Shown here: piece by piece, positions 47,306 to 56,519 of the stretch
Layout: every line of letters begins with the position of its first letter
Numbering within the stretch: position 1 is the stretch's first letter
NCBI GenBank assembly: GCA_945643635.1
Contig: CALZFC010000305.1
Location: 124,001-188,000, forward strand
Direction: 5' to 3'
Length of the DNA: 64,000 nucleotides
From: Allodiplogaster sudhausi
Lineage: Eukaryota; Nematoda; Chromadorea; Rhabditida; Diplogasteridae
Made by a program: the position numbers and the translations under genes
Notes under the pieces: generated by a model
The model's input: only the letters and a program-made list of their open reading frames with translations
Databases searched by the model: none
What the model was told of the DNA's origin: nothing

Positions 47306-47425
47306 TTAGCTGGTGTTGAAGGGGCTTCTGAGGGAACTCGAGCACTTGTGGCGCTCCGCTGCGGCATGCCGAGGAGCTCCAATGGCAACCATCTCAAACA
47401 GCCTCTCTGCTAACTTCGTGAAAAT
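47306..47425 (-). CDS. Orphan terminal exon
   Basis: An exon-like stretch behind a TTTTAG acceptor, ending TAA at 47306. The product begins IFTKLAERLFEMVAIGAPRH and ends SLRSPFNTS. Amphipathic start, then Ser-rich. No upstream exon was found before the retrotransposon at 47773. Either the rest of the gene lies beyond the insertion or the exon is spurious. Confidence 0.3.
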   Translation of the reverse strand: MFTKLAERLFEMVAIGAPRHAAAERHKCSSSLRSPFNTS

Positions 47426-47772
47426 CTAAAACATAACTGTTTTATAATAAAGAAAACTCTTAGCATTTCCCTGATAAGCAGAGTTAACTATTCTACCTCA
47501 ACAAATAATTGCTAAAAGATTCCCATATATAAAATCTGAATTGATCCAATCATATGTAGTAGTACGAAGCATCTTCCTCGACTATTTCTCCTTTCCAAAC
47601 ATCTGTCAAGACATCAGAGTTGCAAAATAAAACAATTTATTTGGAAACATAAACTCAGTCATAGCTTAGCGCAACATATCTACAAGCATAACATTCAAAA
47701 ACTCGGATGAAACAGCATGACACAATCGTGTGTCATTTGACTAGAAAGTGGGCTAATCAGGACCGCGCATAG

Positions 47773-48047
47773 TGTAGAACCGTGGTGTAGTTACTTATGT
47801 ATAGTAGGCAGGGAGACGGGGATTAATATATATCTTTATCTTACATATCATAAAGCATGATGATACTATATAAATACGGGGGGAAGGAGGGCAGAGCCCG
47901 GGACAGCCGCCTGGTGAGGTGGTTCTCTCTGCCCTCTCGTGTCAGTCAGCGCTAGCCGCTCCGTCCCGTCAGGGGCGGGGCGACCAGCGCAGACCGGTTG
48001 CACTTTGGCTCACCCGGGGCTATGACAGCTCACCCGGGGCTATGACA
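47773..48047 (-). repeat. 3' LTR
   Basis: 275 bp. On the element strand it begins with two tandem copies of TGTCATAGCCCCGGGTGAGC, has a TATTTATATAG TATA-like box and ends TTCTACA. Confidence 0.95.
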
Positions 48048-48230
48048 TCCCCACCACCGAAAAGAGCGGTCCCTCGCTCTGTAAACACAATTCACCTTTA
48101 AATCAGTCCACCGTTGTTAGTGTGCAGTGTGCATAGTATGGTATTGAACGATTATAGCAAATTTATTTTTTACATTAATGACATCAACATAACAATATCG
48201 TCAAATGGCTAACATTATCACAGATGGTCG

Positions 48231-48659
48231 TTACTTCTCTCGTTTAAAAAACTGGGATGCCTCCTCTCGCCTGGCTTTATCCAGTTCCTGGCGTTTTCCC
48301 ACCTCGTAAATCCTCTCGTATAAGGCTGCCTCCCGTTCGATGTGACCGTTGCGCATCTCGTGCATGTCGTCTCGCATTCTGTCGGCGCGGCGCTCGTGGT
48401 CCCACAATGTGACTTCGAGTGCGCACTCATGATGTTGATGTTCCCGCCGCTTTGTGTCGCTGTACTCCAGCTCTCTGCGGAGGTCGCTGCAACGTCTGGC
48501 AGACTCCTGGTAGGCAGTGCACCAGCCTTCCTGGTCCATCTTTGTGTCGGCGAGTTCTTTCCTGAGAGCGGCGACTTCTTCCAGCAGCCTTTCGCCAGCG
48601 AGATCGATTGCGTAGTTCTGTAGATAGGCGAGGTGTTCTGGCACAGGGAAGTCAGACAT
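48231..48659 (-). CDS. Accessory coiled-coil ORF of the Ty3 element
   Basis: 142 residues between gag-pol and the 3' LTR, starting MSDFPVPEHLAYLQNYAIDL. Highly charged and helical, with heptad-like Leu/Glu spacing (LLEEVAALRKELADTK) and a His-rich middle. No membrane segment or signal peptide, so not envelope-like. A second, overlapping frame is open from about 48963 to 48218 and reads protein-like before the overlap (VVPLRILQEYDLSLPNHSNF), so the region may encode two overlapping or spliced products. No homolog recognised. Confidence 0.5.
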   Translation of the reverse strand: MSDFPVPEHLAYLQNYAIDLAGERLLEEVAALRKELADTKMDQEGWCTAYQESARRCSDLRRELEYSDTKRREHQHHECALEVTLWDHERRADRMRDDMHEMRNGHIEREAALYERIYEVGKRQELDKARREEASQFFKREK

Positions 48660-49419
48660 GCTGCAAGCCGGTGGTCAGGGCGAAGTTGTCTGAGCACAAT
48701 GGAGTCTTCCGCTACTCTGACTTCCTTATATGCATATAGTTCTCGCTTCTGTTCTCCGCCTCTTGAGACTGTCTGTCGTCCTTGATGGCGATAGAGCGTG
48801 TCGAGGGAAGAGCGTAACAGGGGGAAGAGAGACAGGTCGCTCCGAGTGACGCCGGCGGACTGAGAGAGGAAGGTGGCGAGCGTGTGCTGGAAGTTGGAGT
48901 GGTTGGGCAGCGATAGATCATACTCCTGTAGGATGCGGAGTGGAACGACACGAGAGTGCTCTCACAAGGTAGAGCAAAGGATGTGGCGATGGTTGCGAGA
49001 TGTGATGACGAGATTGCGCGAACGACGGGCGAGGAGAGGGGTGAGAGAGAGAAGTTGGAGAGAGTAACGTCTAGACAATGCGATTGCGATCAGTTTACGT
49101 TTCCTATGAAGTGTGACTTTTGCGTGTGGAAGAATTTGACAAGGTTAGAGGGGGTAACTGTCAGTGCACCGTGTACTTTTAGGTAGAGTAAAAGTGTATG
49201 TGCATCATGTGTTGTTAAACACTGTTAATCATTTCCCAAAGTGGTGTTATGGGACAGATACTCATGTATACATAATGTTTTCATAATCTAAGCAAATATC
49301 GAGAAATATAAAACAAGTGACGAGAAAGAAAAAAAAGAAGGAGAGAGAGAAAGAAAGAATAGAAAAGAAAAAAAAATGAAGAAAAAGAAAAGAAGAGAGA
49401 GAAGGAAAAAGATGCAGAT

Positions 49420-52400
49420 TTAGTAGTAGACGTAGTCGTCTGCTCGCTTCTTTTTCAGCTCTCGGTGGGATCTTTTCGAGTACGCCGGGCGCTCCTCTGT
49501 CGGCGCGGCGGTCTGCGGTGTCTTTCTTCTTGCGTGGGGAGTATTGACAACGGCGTTTTTTGGAGTGTAGTTTTGCCGGCCTTCTCTACGATTGTATCGG
49601 CGGACATTGTCTTTGTGCCAAACTGCTTGATGTCCGGGGCGAACTTCGACTGTTAGTTTGCTCCCATCTGTAGAAACGACGCGGACGGGTCTTGCCGAGC
49701 GCGGCGCTAATTTGTTATGTCGTGGAGCTCCTCGCAGTAGCACTTCTTCGCCAGCTTCCACGTGGCGAGGTTGGGTGTTGTTCCGATTGTCGTAGTACTC
49801 CGCCTGTTGCTCATGCGCGTCCTCGATGTTACTCCTCACTGCTTTCCAGCAGCTGGACTGTCTCCTCCGCATCTGAGCGGAGTAGCTTTCCACATTTGCT
49901 GGGTTCCCTGCCGTTGGCATCTGCAGTAAGTTATCTTCAGGAAGACGCGGCTCCCGACCGTATAGTACGGCGAATGGCGATTCCTTTGTTGTTGAGTGTC
50001 TCATAGTGTTGATGATGTACACTGTATTTGAGATGATGAGGTCCCAGTCGGTCTGCCTGTCGTTGACGTACGGTATCATCGCTTCTTGGATGGTACGAAT
50101 TGTTCGCTCTGCTTGTCCATTTGCCCGGTGGCGGTACGGTGTGGAGGAGCCATGCTCGACTCCAAGTGTCTTCAGGGTATCTTGAAATTCCCTTGAAACG
50201 AGGTTTGAGCCTCGGTCTGTGATCAGCTGGCGTGGCGTCCCATGTACGTGGCAGAGTCTCTTGATGAAGACATCCAGAATGGATCTGGACGTCTGGTCCG
50301 GGATAGGTTCGGCGATCGTCCACTTCGAGAAAGCGTCTACGAATACTGCGATGTATTGATATCCTCTGTCGCTCTCTGGGAGAGGGCCGGCGATGTCGAG
50401 ATGAATCCTCTCCATAGGCTCGTTTGGCACTTCGAAGGCGCCGAGAGGTTCGACTGTATATTCGCATGGCTGCGCTTTGAACCTTTGGCAGATGTCGCAT
50501 GTGCGGATGTGACTTGCGATGTCGGCTGCCATTCCTCTCCACTTGAAGCGCTTTCTTATAGTAGCCGTTGTTCTCTTGGTACCGGCGTGAGCACATCTCG
50601 AGTCGTGGAAGTGAGCAATTATGTCGTTGATGATTTTGCTTTCTCTGGGAAGTAGGATGATGGGTGAGGCGGAATCCGGTTCGTTTTCGTACAGGATTTC
50701 GTTCTCAATGGTGTACTTCTCGTTAGGAGAGGCCTTCGTCTTCTCGATGAGTTGCTTGATCCAGTCAGATTTTTGCTGTGCGTCTGCTATCTCCGAGATT
50801 TCGACGAAGTTCACTATCATAGCTGTGTCTGACGCTTCCAGGTCGTCTGACATCGGAGTCTCTTTTTCCTTTGGTGCACGTTCTTTCGGTTCCGCGATTT
50901 CGTCTTCTAAGTATCGAGAGAGGGCGTCCGGGACTGAATTCAATCTTCCTGGGCGATACTCGATTTTGATATCCTCTCCCTGAATTATCATCTGATATTT
51001 CAAAAGGCGTCCGTCGAGATTCTTCCTTTTTAGCAGTGATACTAACGGCTTATGGTCCGTTATTATCGTTGTAGGTGTTCCATAGATGTACTGCTTGAAG
51101 GTGTCGATTGCCCAGACGATTCCGAGTGCCTCTGTTTCCAGTGCAACGTATCTTCTTTCGGCATCCTTAAGTTTCCGGCTAGCATACGCGATAGGATGAA
51201 GTTGTCCCTCCTGTTCTTGTAGGAGTACTGCTGCTATCGCAATTCCGCTTGCGTCCGTTTCCACGATGAATGGTGTTCCACGGCGCGGGTTAGCCAGAAT
51301 CGGGGCGGTAGTCAGTAAGGTTTTGGCTTTCTCAAAAGCGCTTTGCTGTTCCTGGCTCCACTGGAATGGTACGTTCCCCGTGAGGGTAGTTAGCGGGGCG
51401 ACGATCTCTGCGTATTGCGGGATGAAACGTCTGAAGTAGTTGACCATGCCGAGGAAAATTTGTACCCCTTTCTTGTTAGTAGGCCTCGGATACTTCTCGA
51501 CGGCTTCTACTTTCACGTTGTTCGGTTGGATCCCTTGGTGGTTTACCACGAATCCAAGATATTGTACCGATGGTGAAGCAAATTTACACTTCCGCGGGCT
51601 TAACTTCAGTCCGAATTTCTCGATTGATAGGAGGGCCTTCCGCAGTTTCTCGATGTGTTCCTCGAAAGTGGTCGAAGTGATAAGAATATCGTCGAGGTAT
51701 ACGGAGATATTATTTCCGGTGTCTTTCCTGACCAGCTGCATTGCGCGTTGAAATGTTGCGGGTGCACCACACAGTCCCATAGGCAACCTGTTGAATTCGT
51801 ATATTCCACTTGGGGTTCTGAAGGCGGTTAAGTACCGGTCTTGTGGCCTGAGTTCAATTTGGAAGAATCCGGAAACAAGGTCCAATGTTGTAAAGTATCT
51901 TGCTCCTGCGACTTCCATCAACAGTTCGTCGGCAGTTGGCAGTGCGATTGGTTCAGGCTCAGTGATGGCGTTTACTGGCCGATAGTCGACTGTGAATCGA
52001 AATGTTGAATCCTTCTTCCGCGTTAGGACTGGTGCGGAGAGAACATTAGAGATACTCTCCCGGATTACGCCTTGTTGAAGCAGCGTCTCCACTTGCTTGT
52101 CGATCTCTTCTTGTTTACCCAAGGGGATATGGCGAATTCTTGGAGTTGGGAGCTTTGCGTCCTTCTGCAGCCGTATGTGGTGCTGTATGGGACCCTTGTA
52201 ATGTCCGAGGTTGTCGTCTAGCTGAAAAGCTTCACGATGTTCCTCTAACAGCTCCAGAAGTTTGTCACTTTCTCGTTCGTTAAGATGTGAAGTGTCGATC
52301 TGTATGAGGCTGGCAAAATTCTCTTTGTCCGTCGGAAGGACTTGTGGCAGGCGGCTTTCCCAGTCTGCTTCTGGTGGTATGTATTCGATGGTTGAAGATT

Positions 52401-54471
52401 CGATTTCGGTTGCAGTTGCGACTCGGGCTCCTTGCATCAGCATGACTGGTTTGTCGCTTGTGTTATGGACGATGACCTGGGTCAGTTCTCTGGCAGATTG
52501 GCAAAGGAATGGTTCGAAGCGAAGGAATTGTTGTTCATCGTTGCATCTGATGTTGTAAATGGCTGCTCCGTCACTTCTGTCTTTGTGTTCCGGGAGGGCT
52601 ATGTAAATAGCCTTCTCCTCATTGGGGTCAATTCGGCATGTCCGCAGCGTTGTGAGTGTGCAGACATGGCTTGATTTTTCCCTGTAGACGTCGGTGGGTG
52701 AAGAGAGAAGTGGGATGATAGAGTCTCCGATAACTGCTTCTTTCTCTTTAAACATCGTAAACACTTGTTGTCTTGCCAGTTCTTCCATAACGTCGAATCC
52801 GATAAGGGCTGTTGCCGGACAGTCGTTGTCTGGAGAGACGAGAATTTTGTGGTCGATAACGTTATTTCCGATTCTTATTCTGGCTCTGCATTCGCCGATG
52901 AACTTGATTGTGGAATTGTTTGCTGTCTGAGCTGATGAGCTGGTAGTGTGTGGTTGCAGTCCTGCTTTACGGGCGAATGACTCTTTTATGTACGAGACGT
53001 TTGCTCCCGTGTCTAAAAGAGCAACCGTGGCTCGATCCGATATCGTAATAGGAATGTGTGGCAATGTTCTTGTGGTCTTTCCGTACACATTGTTAACCCG
53101 AAGAAATGTGAATACTGTATCTTCTGGGAAGGTAACTGTACGTCTCGCAGTTCTGTGATAACGCTCGCGCCGCGGGGGTGGTGGTGGTGGTCGCGATGGC
53201 CTTATAATCTCTTCCAGCTCGGTGCTGTCTTCTTCGCTGACGAGTGGTGTTCGCACGAAGTTGATCTTCGGTTTTGGTGCGCCGTTTATGAATCGCATGA
53301 TGCGTGAGAGTACTGTCAGCTTGATGATAAAGGCGATGATGACTATCAGGAGTATCACAGCTGCTGGCAGGCTTAGTTTCATCAGCAACCATACGATATG
53401 GTCTGTTATTTTTTCCCAGAATCCGTGGATTCTGTCGAACAGTCCCGGTACGTCGATGTTGAATCTGGGAAGCTGCGATCCTGTGAGCTCGGTGAACTCG
53501 GATCCGCTGATGCCTCCTATGAGCCGAGCGCTCTGTGTCCTCATGGACAGCAAGAATGATCCGTAAGTGATGGCGAGTTGCAGGGGAAACGATGAACCTT
53601 TCGCCTTCTCGAATATATCACCGTTTGTGACATCGATATCGGAGAATGTCATCTTGCTATTCGAGTGGAAGCCTTGGAGAGATGTGACGTTGATAGGATC
53701 GTTTGAGAGGCCTCTGACGTAAGTGTCGTTCAGATTCCAGACATCTTCAGTGATCTTGTCACATGAAATAGATGGTGAGCTTTGAATGACGACTTCGTGC
53801 TCATCTTGGTGTGCCTCGCTTGTTTGCACTTGCAGCGCGTTGATTCTTGAGATGACGTCGTCATCGAGTTCGCACATCGCTTCTTCGAAACAAGCAGCCA
53901 TGACGGCGTTGGTGAAGGTCTCTGGGTTCTTTCTTAAGACACCCTTCTTTAGATTGTTGCGGAGACCATTTACGAAGTGGGTCTTCTTTAGGTCGTCGTG
54001 GGCGCCGGCCCTTTGAGATGGGTAGGCGTCTTCGACTAGACGGCTGACTGCATTGGCGAAGTCGTTTACGGAGATACTTCCCTGCCGGATGCTCGAGAGC
54101 TTTGATCGGGGGACTGTTGTAAATTCTGGCCCTTGGAGCTCTTCGATGAGTGAATCGACTATGGCGACGAAGTTTCCGCCTCTGAGAGTTTGGTCATCTA
54201 GACCGTTGTAGACTCGTCGGACGTTGCCTGGTAGAAGTGTTGGGAAGATCCGAATGGATTCTTGTTCTGTGGTCTCGTTGACGCTTGCATAGTCGTTAAA
54301 TCGTGCGAAGAAGTGCGTCAATGACTCGTTCGCCGGGTCGAATTTCGGCGGTGGTGATCGGAGTGATCGTAGTATGGCTTGTTGGTTCTGTAAGGCGGGG
54401 CCCGCTCGACGAGCAGCCATGCGTTTCAAGTTGGCGATATCGTGTTCCGTTGACTCGAATCTGGATTTCAC
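49420..54471 (-). CDS. Gag-Pol polyprotein of the Ty3 element
   Basis: 1683 residues, uninterrupted, Gag and Pol in one frame. The Gag-like helical region spans about 1-215 (FFARFNDYASVNE; LPGNVRRVYNGL). No CCHC knuckle. A unique region at about 215-390 ends in a transmembrane helix (SLPAAVILLIVIIAFIIKL, about 365-388). Then RPPPPPPRR, an aspartic protease (LLDTGANVSYI, about 487), reverse transcriptase with YLDDIL (about 927), RNase H (VETDASGIAIAAVL; TDHKPL), integrase HHCC (HDSRCAHAG...CDICQRFK, about 1285-1335) and the DDE core (HLDIAGPLP; ITDRGSNLVS; GQAERTIRTIQEA). It ends in a basic tail. The start at 54471 is the first ATG of the frame. The leader from the 5' LTR is about 1.7 kb. Confidence 0.95.
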   Translation of the reverse strand: MKSRFESTEHDIANLKRMAARRAGPALQNQQAILRSLRSPPPKFDPANESLTHFFARFNDYASVNETTEQESIRIFPTLLPGNVRRVYNGLDDQTLRGGNFVAIVDSLIEELQGPEFTTVPRSKLSSIRQGSISVNDFANAVSRLVEDAYPSQRAGAHDDLKKTHFVNGLRNNLKKGVLRKNPETFTNAVMAACFEEAMCELDDDVISRINALQVQTSEAHQDEHEVVIQSSPSISCDKITEDVWNLNDTYVRGLSNDPINVTSLQGFHSNSKMTFSDIDVTNGDIFEKAKGSSFPLQLAITYGSFLLSMRTQSARLIGGISGSEFTELTGSQLPRFNIDVPGLFDRIHGFWEKITDHIVWLLMKLSLPAAVILLIVIIAFIIKLTVLSRIMRFINGAPKPKINFVRTPLVSEEDSTELEEIIRPSRPPPPPPRRERYHRTARRTVTFPEDTVFTFLRVNNVYGKTTRTLPHIPITISDRATVALLDTGANVSYIKESFARKAGLQPHTTSSSAQTANNSTIKFIGECRARIRIGNNVIDHKILVSPDNDCPATALIGFDVMEELARQQVFTMFKEKEAVIGDSIIPLLSSPTDVYREKSSHVCTLTTLRTCRIDPNEEKAIYIALPEHKDRSDGAAIYNIRCNDEQQFLRFEPFLCQSARELTQVIVHNTSDKPVMLMQGARVATATEIESSTIEYIPPEADWESRLPQVLPTDKENFASLIQIDTSHLNERESDKLLELLEEHREAFQLDDNLGHYKGPIQHHIRLQKDAKLPTPRIRHIPLGKQEEIDKQVETLLQQGVIRESISNVLSAPVLTRKKDSTFRFTVDYRPVNAITEPEPIALPTADELLMEVAGARYFTTLDLVSGFFQIELRPQDRYLTAFRTPSGIYEFNRLPMGLCGAPATFQRAMQLVRKDTGNNISVYLDDILITSTTFEEHIEKLRKALLSIEKFGLKLSPRKCKFASPSVQYLGFVVNHQGIQPNNVKVEAVEKYPRPTNKKGVQIFLGMVNYFRRFIPQYAEIVAPLTTLTGNVPFQWSQEQQSAFEKAKTLLTTAPILANPRRGTPFIVETDASGIAIAAVLLQEQEGQLHPIAYASRKLKDAERRYVALETEALGIVWAIDTFKQYIYGTPTTIITDHKPLVSLLKRKNLDGRLLKYQMIIQGEDIKIEYRPGRLNSVPDALSRYLEDEIAEPKERAPKEKETPMSDDLEASDTAMIVNFVEISEIADAQQKSDWIKQLIEKTKASPNEKYTIENEILYENEPDSASPIILLPRESKIINDIIAHFHDSRCAHAGTKRTTATIRKRFKWRGMAADIASHIRTCDICQRFKAQPCEYTVEPLGAFEVPNEPMERIHLDIAGPLPESDRGYQYIAVFVDAFSKWTIAEPIPDQTSRSILDVFIKRLCHVHGTPRQLITDRGSNLVSREFQDTLKTLGVEHGSSTPYRHRANGQAERTIRTIQEAMIPYVNDRQTDWDLIISNTVYIINTMRHSTTKESPFAVLYGREPRLPEDNLLQMPTAGNPANVESYSAQMRRRQSSCWKAVRSNIEDAHEQQAEYYDNRNNTQPRHVEAGEEVLLRGAPRHNKLAPRSARPVRVVSTDGSKLTVEVRPGHQAVWHKDNVRRYNRREGRQNYTPKNAVVNTPHARRKTPQTAAPTEERPAYSKRSHRELKKKRADDYVYY

Positions 54472-54747
54472 GTTATAAATTCTGAGATATCGCGTAAAGC
54501 AAGAGTATGGCCCTCGGCGCGGGTGAGCGCGTCGACGAATGATGGCTGTTTTTTGGCCACTTGCGTGGCTTGAGCGTGTGTACGACGCTATATGTGAGTG
54601 AACGCCATGAGTGCGTTACTCCCCGGAGCACACGGTTAATTATGGGGACTTAAAATGTGGGTGGCCTATATAAATGAGTAGTGTCTAGATGTTAATCTAT
54701 CAGTCATTGTTTTTATGGACATATCTGATGTGTAGGATATCTATATC

Positions 54748-54834
<87 letters not shown>

Positions 54835-56213
54835 TCATACACATGCGTGTTCACATCTCAGTGCAATTACATATCTATGAATGTATGTATAAATGAGTCT
54901 ATGCCAGCGTAGCACCTACATATGTATGTAAAGTACGGCTTGTCTCTTTCTCTTTACTGCGCTCGTACTTTCGCTTTTCTTAATTTGCGAGCTTGCGTTC
55001 TATGCATGTCCTTTCACGCGCTGTCCTTCTTTGTCTCAATGAACTCATGTTCTGCAATCGCTCAAGGTGCGGAATGTCACTGAGAGAGATGGGGCTTGAA
55101 TGCGATAAAGATCTATTTCTTTAACGCGCGGCTATTTGGCTCGTTTCATGTGCGGGCGCGTAAAACTGCGTAAGCTTGCACTTTTCTATATGCAGTGCGT
55201 GGGAAGCGCGCTTGAATGTAGCCCAGACAGGGTGAGGAATGTAAGATATTGGACGATATGGTGAGATGCATAGAATGAGAGCTTGGCTGCGCGCCTAGCT
55301 GCAGGCCGGTTTTTTACCGTATCGCCCGCTTAGGTCTAGAGAGAGCGAACGAGAGAGATATTGAGAGAGAATAGTGCATATATGTACATAGCTTCGGAAT
55401 TATGAATACCGTGTGCTCTCGGGCGAAGGAATGTTATATAAATGTACGCGAAATGATAACAAATATAAGTAGAGAATCGAAAAAAAATATGTATATGACG
55501 GGAATTAATTTTCCGTGTACTCCGGGAGTGTTGGAGATGGCTGGCTGCCCCGAGGAAGTGGGTAAGGGAGGGTAGATATGTATATTGGGACATTACAAAA
55601 TTATTGCAAACATGTATATTAAAATATTTAGAAACTTATTTGATCATAGAATTTGAGGAGAGAGTGATGTCTAATGCATGCTGCGCCTATTCGAGGAACT
55701 CTTATCTATTATAAATGCGGCGTTCTAGCCTCTCCACTCTTCGCCTTGACAAACGGAGTACAATAAAAGGAAAGTCCATGGAGTTAATTTTACTTTACAT
55801 TATTTCTCGCGTCGCTCTAGAGGAGGTGGAGAGGTCAGCCATTTGCGAGCTCGCGGAGCATGCCAATCCTACTGATTGCTGCCCTGTCTTATATTATTCT
55901 TTCTTCTTCCCCCTACTTCGGTTGCCCATGCGCGCTGTCTAAATGCCGCGATTACACAAATGATTCTTTTTCTTTCTGTTTGGGGGCAGCACGCAGGTTC
56001 CTCGCAACTAAAGCAAAATTTGCCGCTTAATTTGCGAAAAATAAACTATTCCAAGCGGATTAAAATATCGTATACAGTATTACTGGCCCTAGGCGCAACC
56101 AAGCATTTGGGGCGACTGACACCTGACGCGTCGCTGGCGTCGTCGACGGGCTCTCATCTCCTTTCGAGGATCTCCTGCAGTTGAGCAGTTGAAGGATCTC
56201 CCCGGGACCTCCA
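54472..56213. other. Long 5' leader of the Ty3 element with an (AT)n tract
   Basis: Untranslated region between the 5' LTR and gag. It includes an (AT)n run at about 54746-54832. No convincing ORF. Confidence 0.7.
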
Positions 56214-56488
56214 TGTAGAACCGTGGTGTAGTTACTTATGTATAGTAGGCAGGGAGACGGGGATTAATATATATCTTTATCTTACATATCATAAAGCATG
56301 ATGATACTATATAAATACGGGGGGAAGGAGGGCAGAGCCCGGGACAGCCGCCTGGTGAGGTGGTTCTCTCTGCCCTCTCGTGTCAGTCAGCGCTAGCCGC
56401 TCCGTCCCGTCAGGGGCGGGGCGACCAGCGCAGACCGGTTGCACTTTGGCTCACCCGGGGCTATGACAGCTCACCCGGGGCTATGACA
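56214..56488 (-). repeat. 5' LTR
   Basis: Same 275 bp as the 3' LTR, with no difference seen by eye. It lies 31 bp beyond the stop codon of the neighbouring repeat-protein gene. Confidence 0.95.
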
Positions 56489-56519
56489 ATAGGGGAGTGA
56501 GGGGCGCAGCTTCTCATCC

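Larger units (their letters stand above)
47773..56488 (-). mobile_element. Complete Ty3-type LTR retrotransposon (8,716 bp)
   Basis: Two 275-bp LTRs (47773-48047 and 56214-56488) that I see as identical, TG...CA ends, and a 4-bp target duplication ATAG (47769-47772 and 56489-56492). Transcription is on the minus strand. Next to the 5' LTR, a candidate tRNA primer site reads TGGAGGTCCCGGGGAGATC (from 56213 downward). Next to the 3' LTR is a purine-rich GGTGGTGGGGA. One intact Gag-Pol ORF and an extra ORF follow. The domain order PR-RT-RNaseH-IN identifies Ty3/gypsy. It looks young. Confidence 0.95.

Noticed and set aside
47773..48120. Considered as a promoter of a plus-strand gene because of TATATAAATACG
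   Set aside because: It lies inside the LTR and the same bases read as a TATA-like box on the element strand.
49465..53566. Many plus-strand ORFs of 60-137 residues
   Set aside because: Shadows of the minus-strand Gag-Pol frame.
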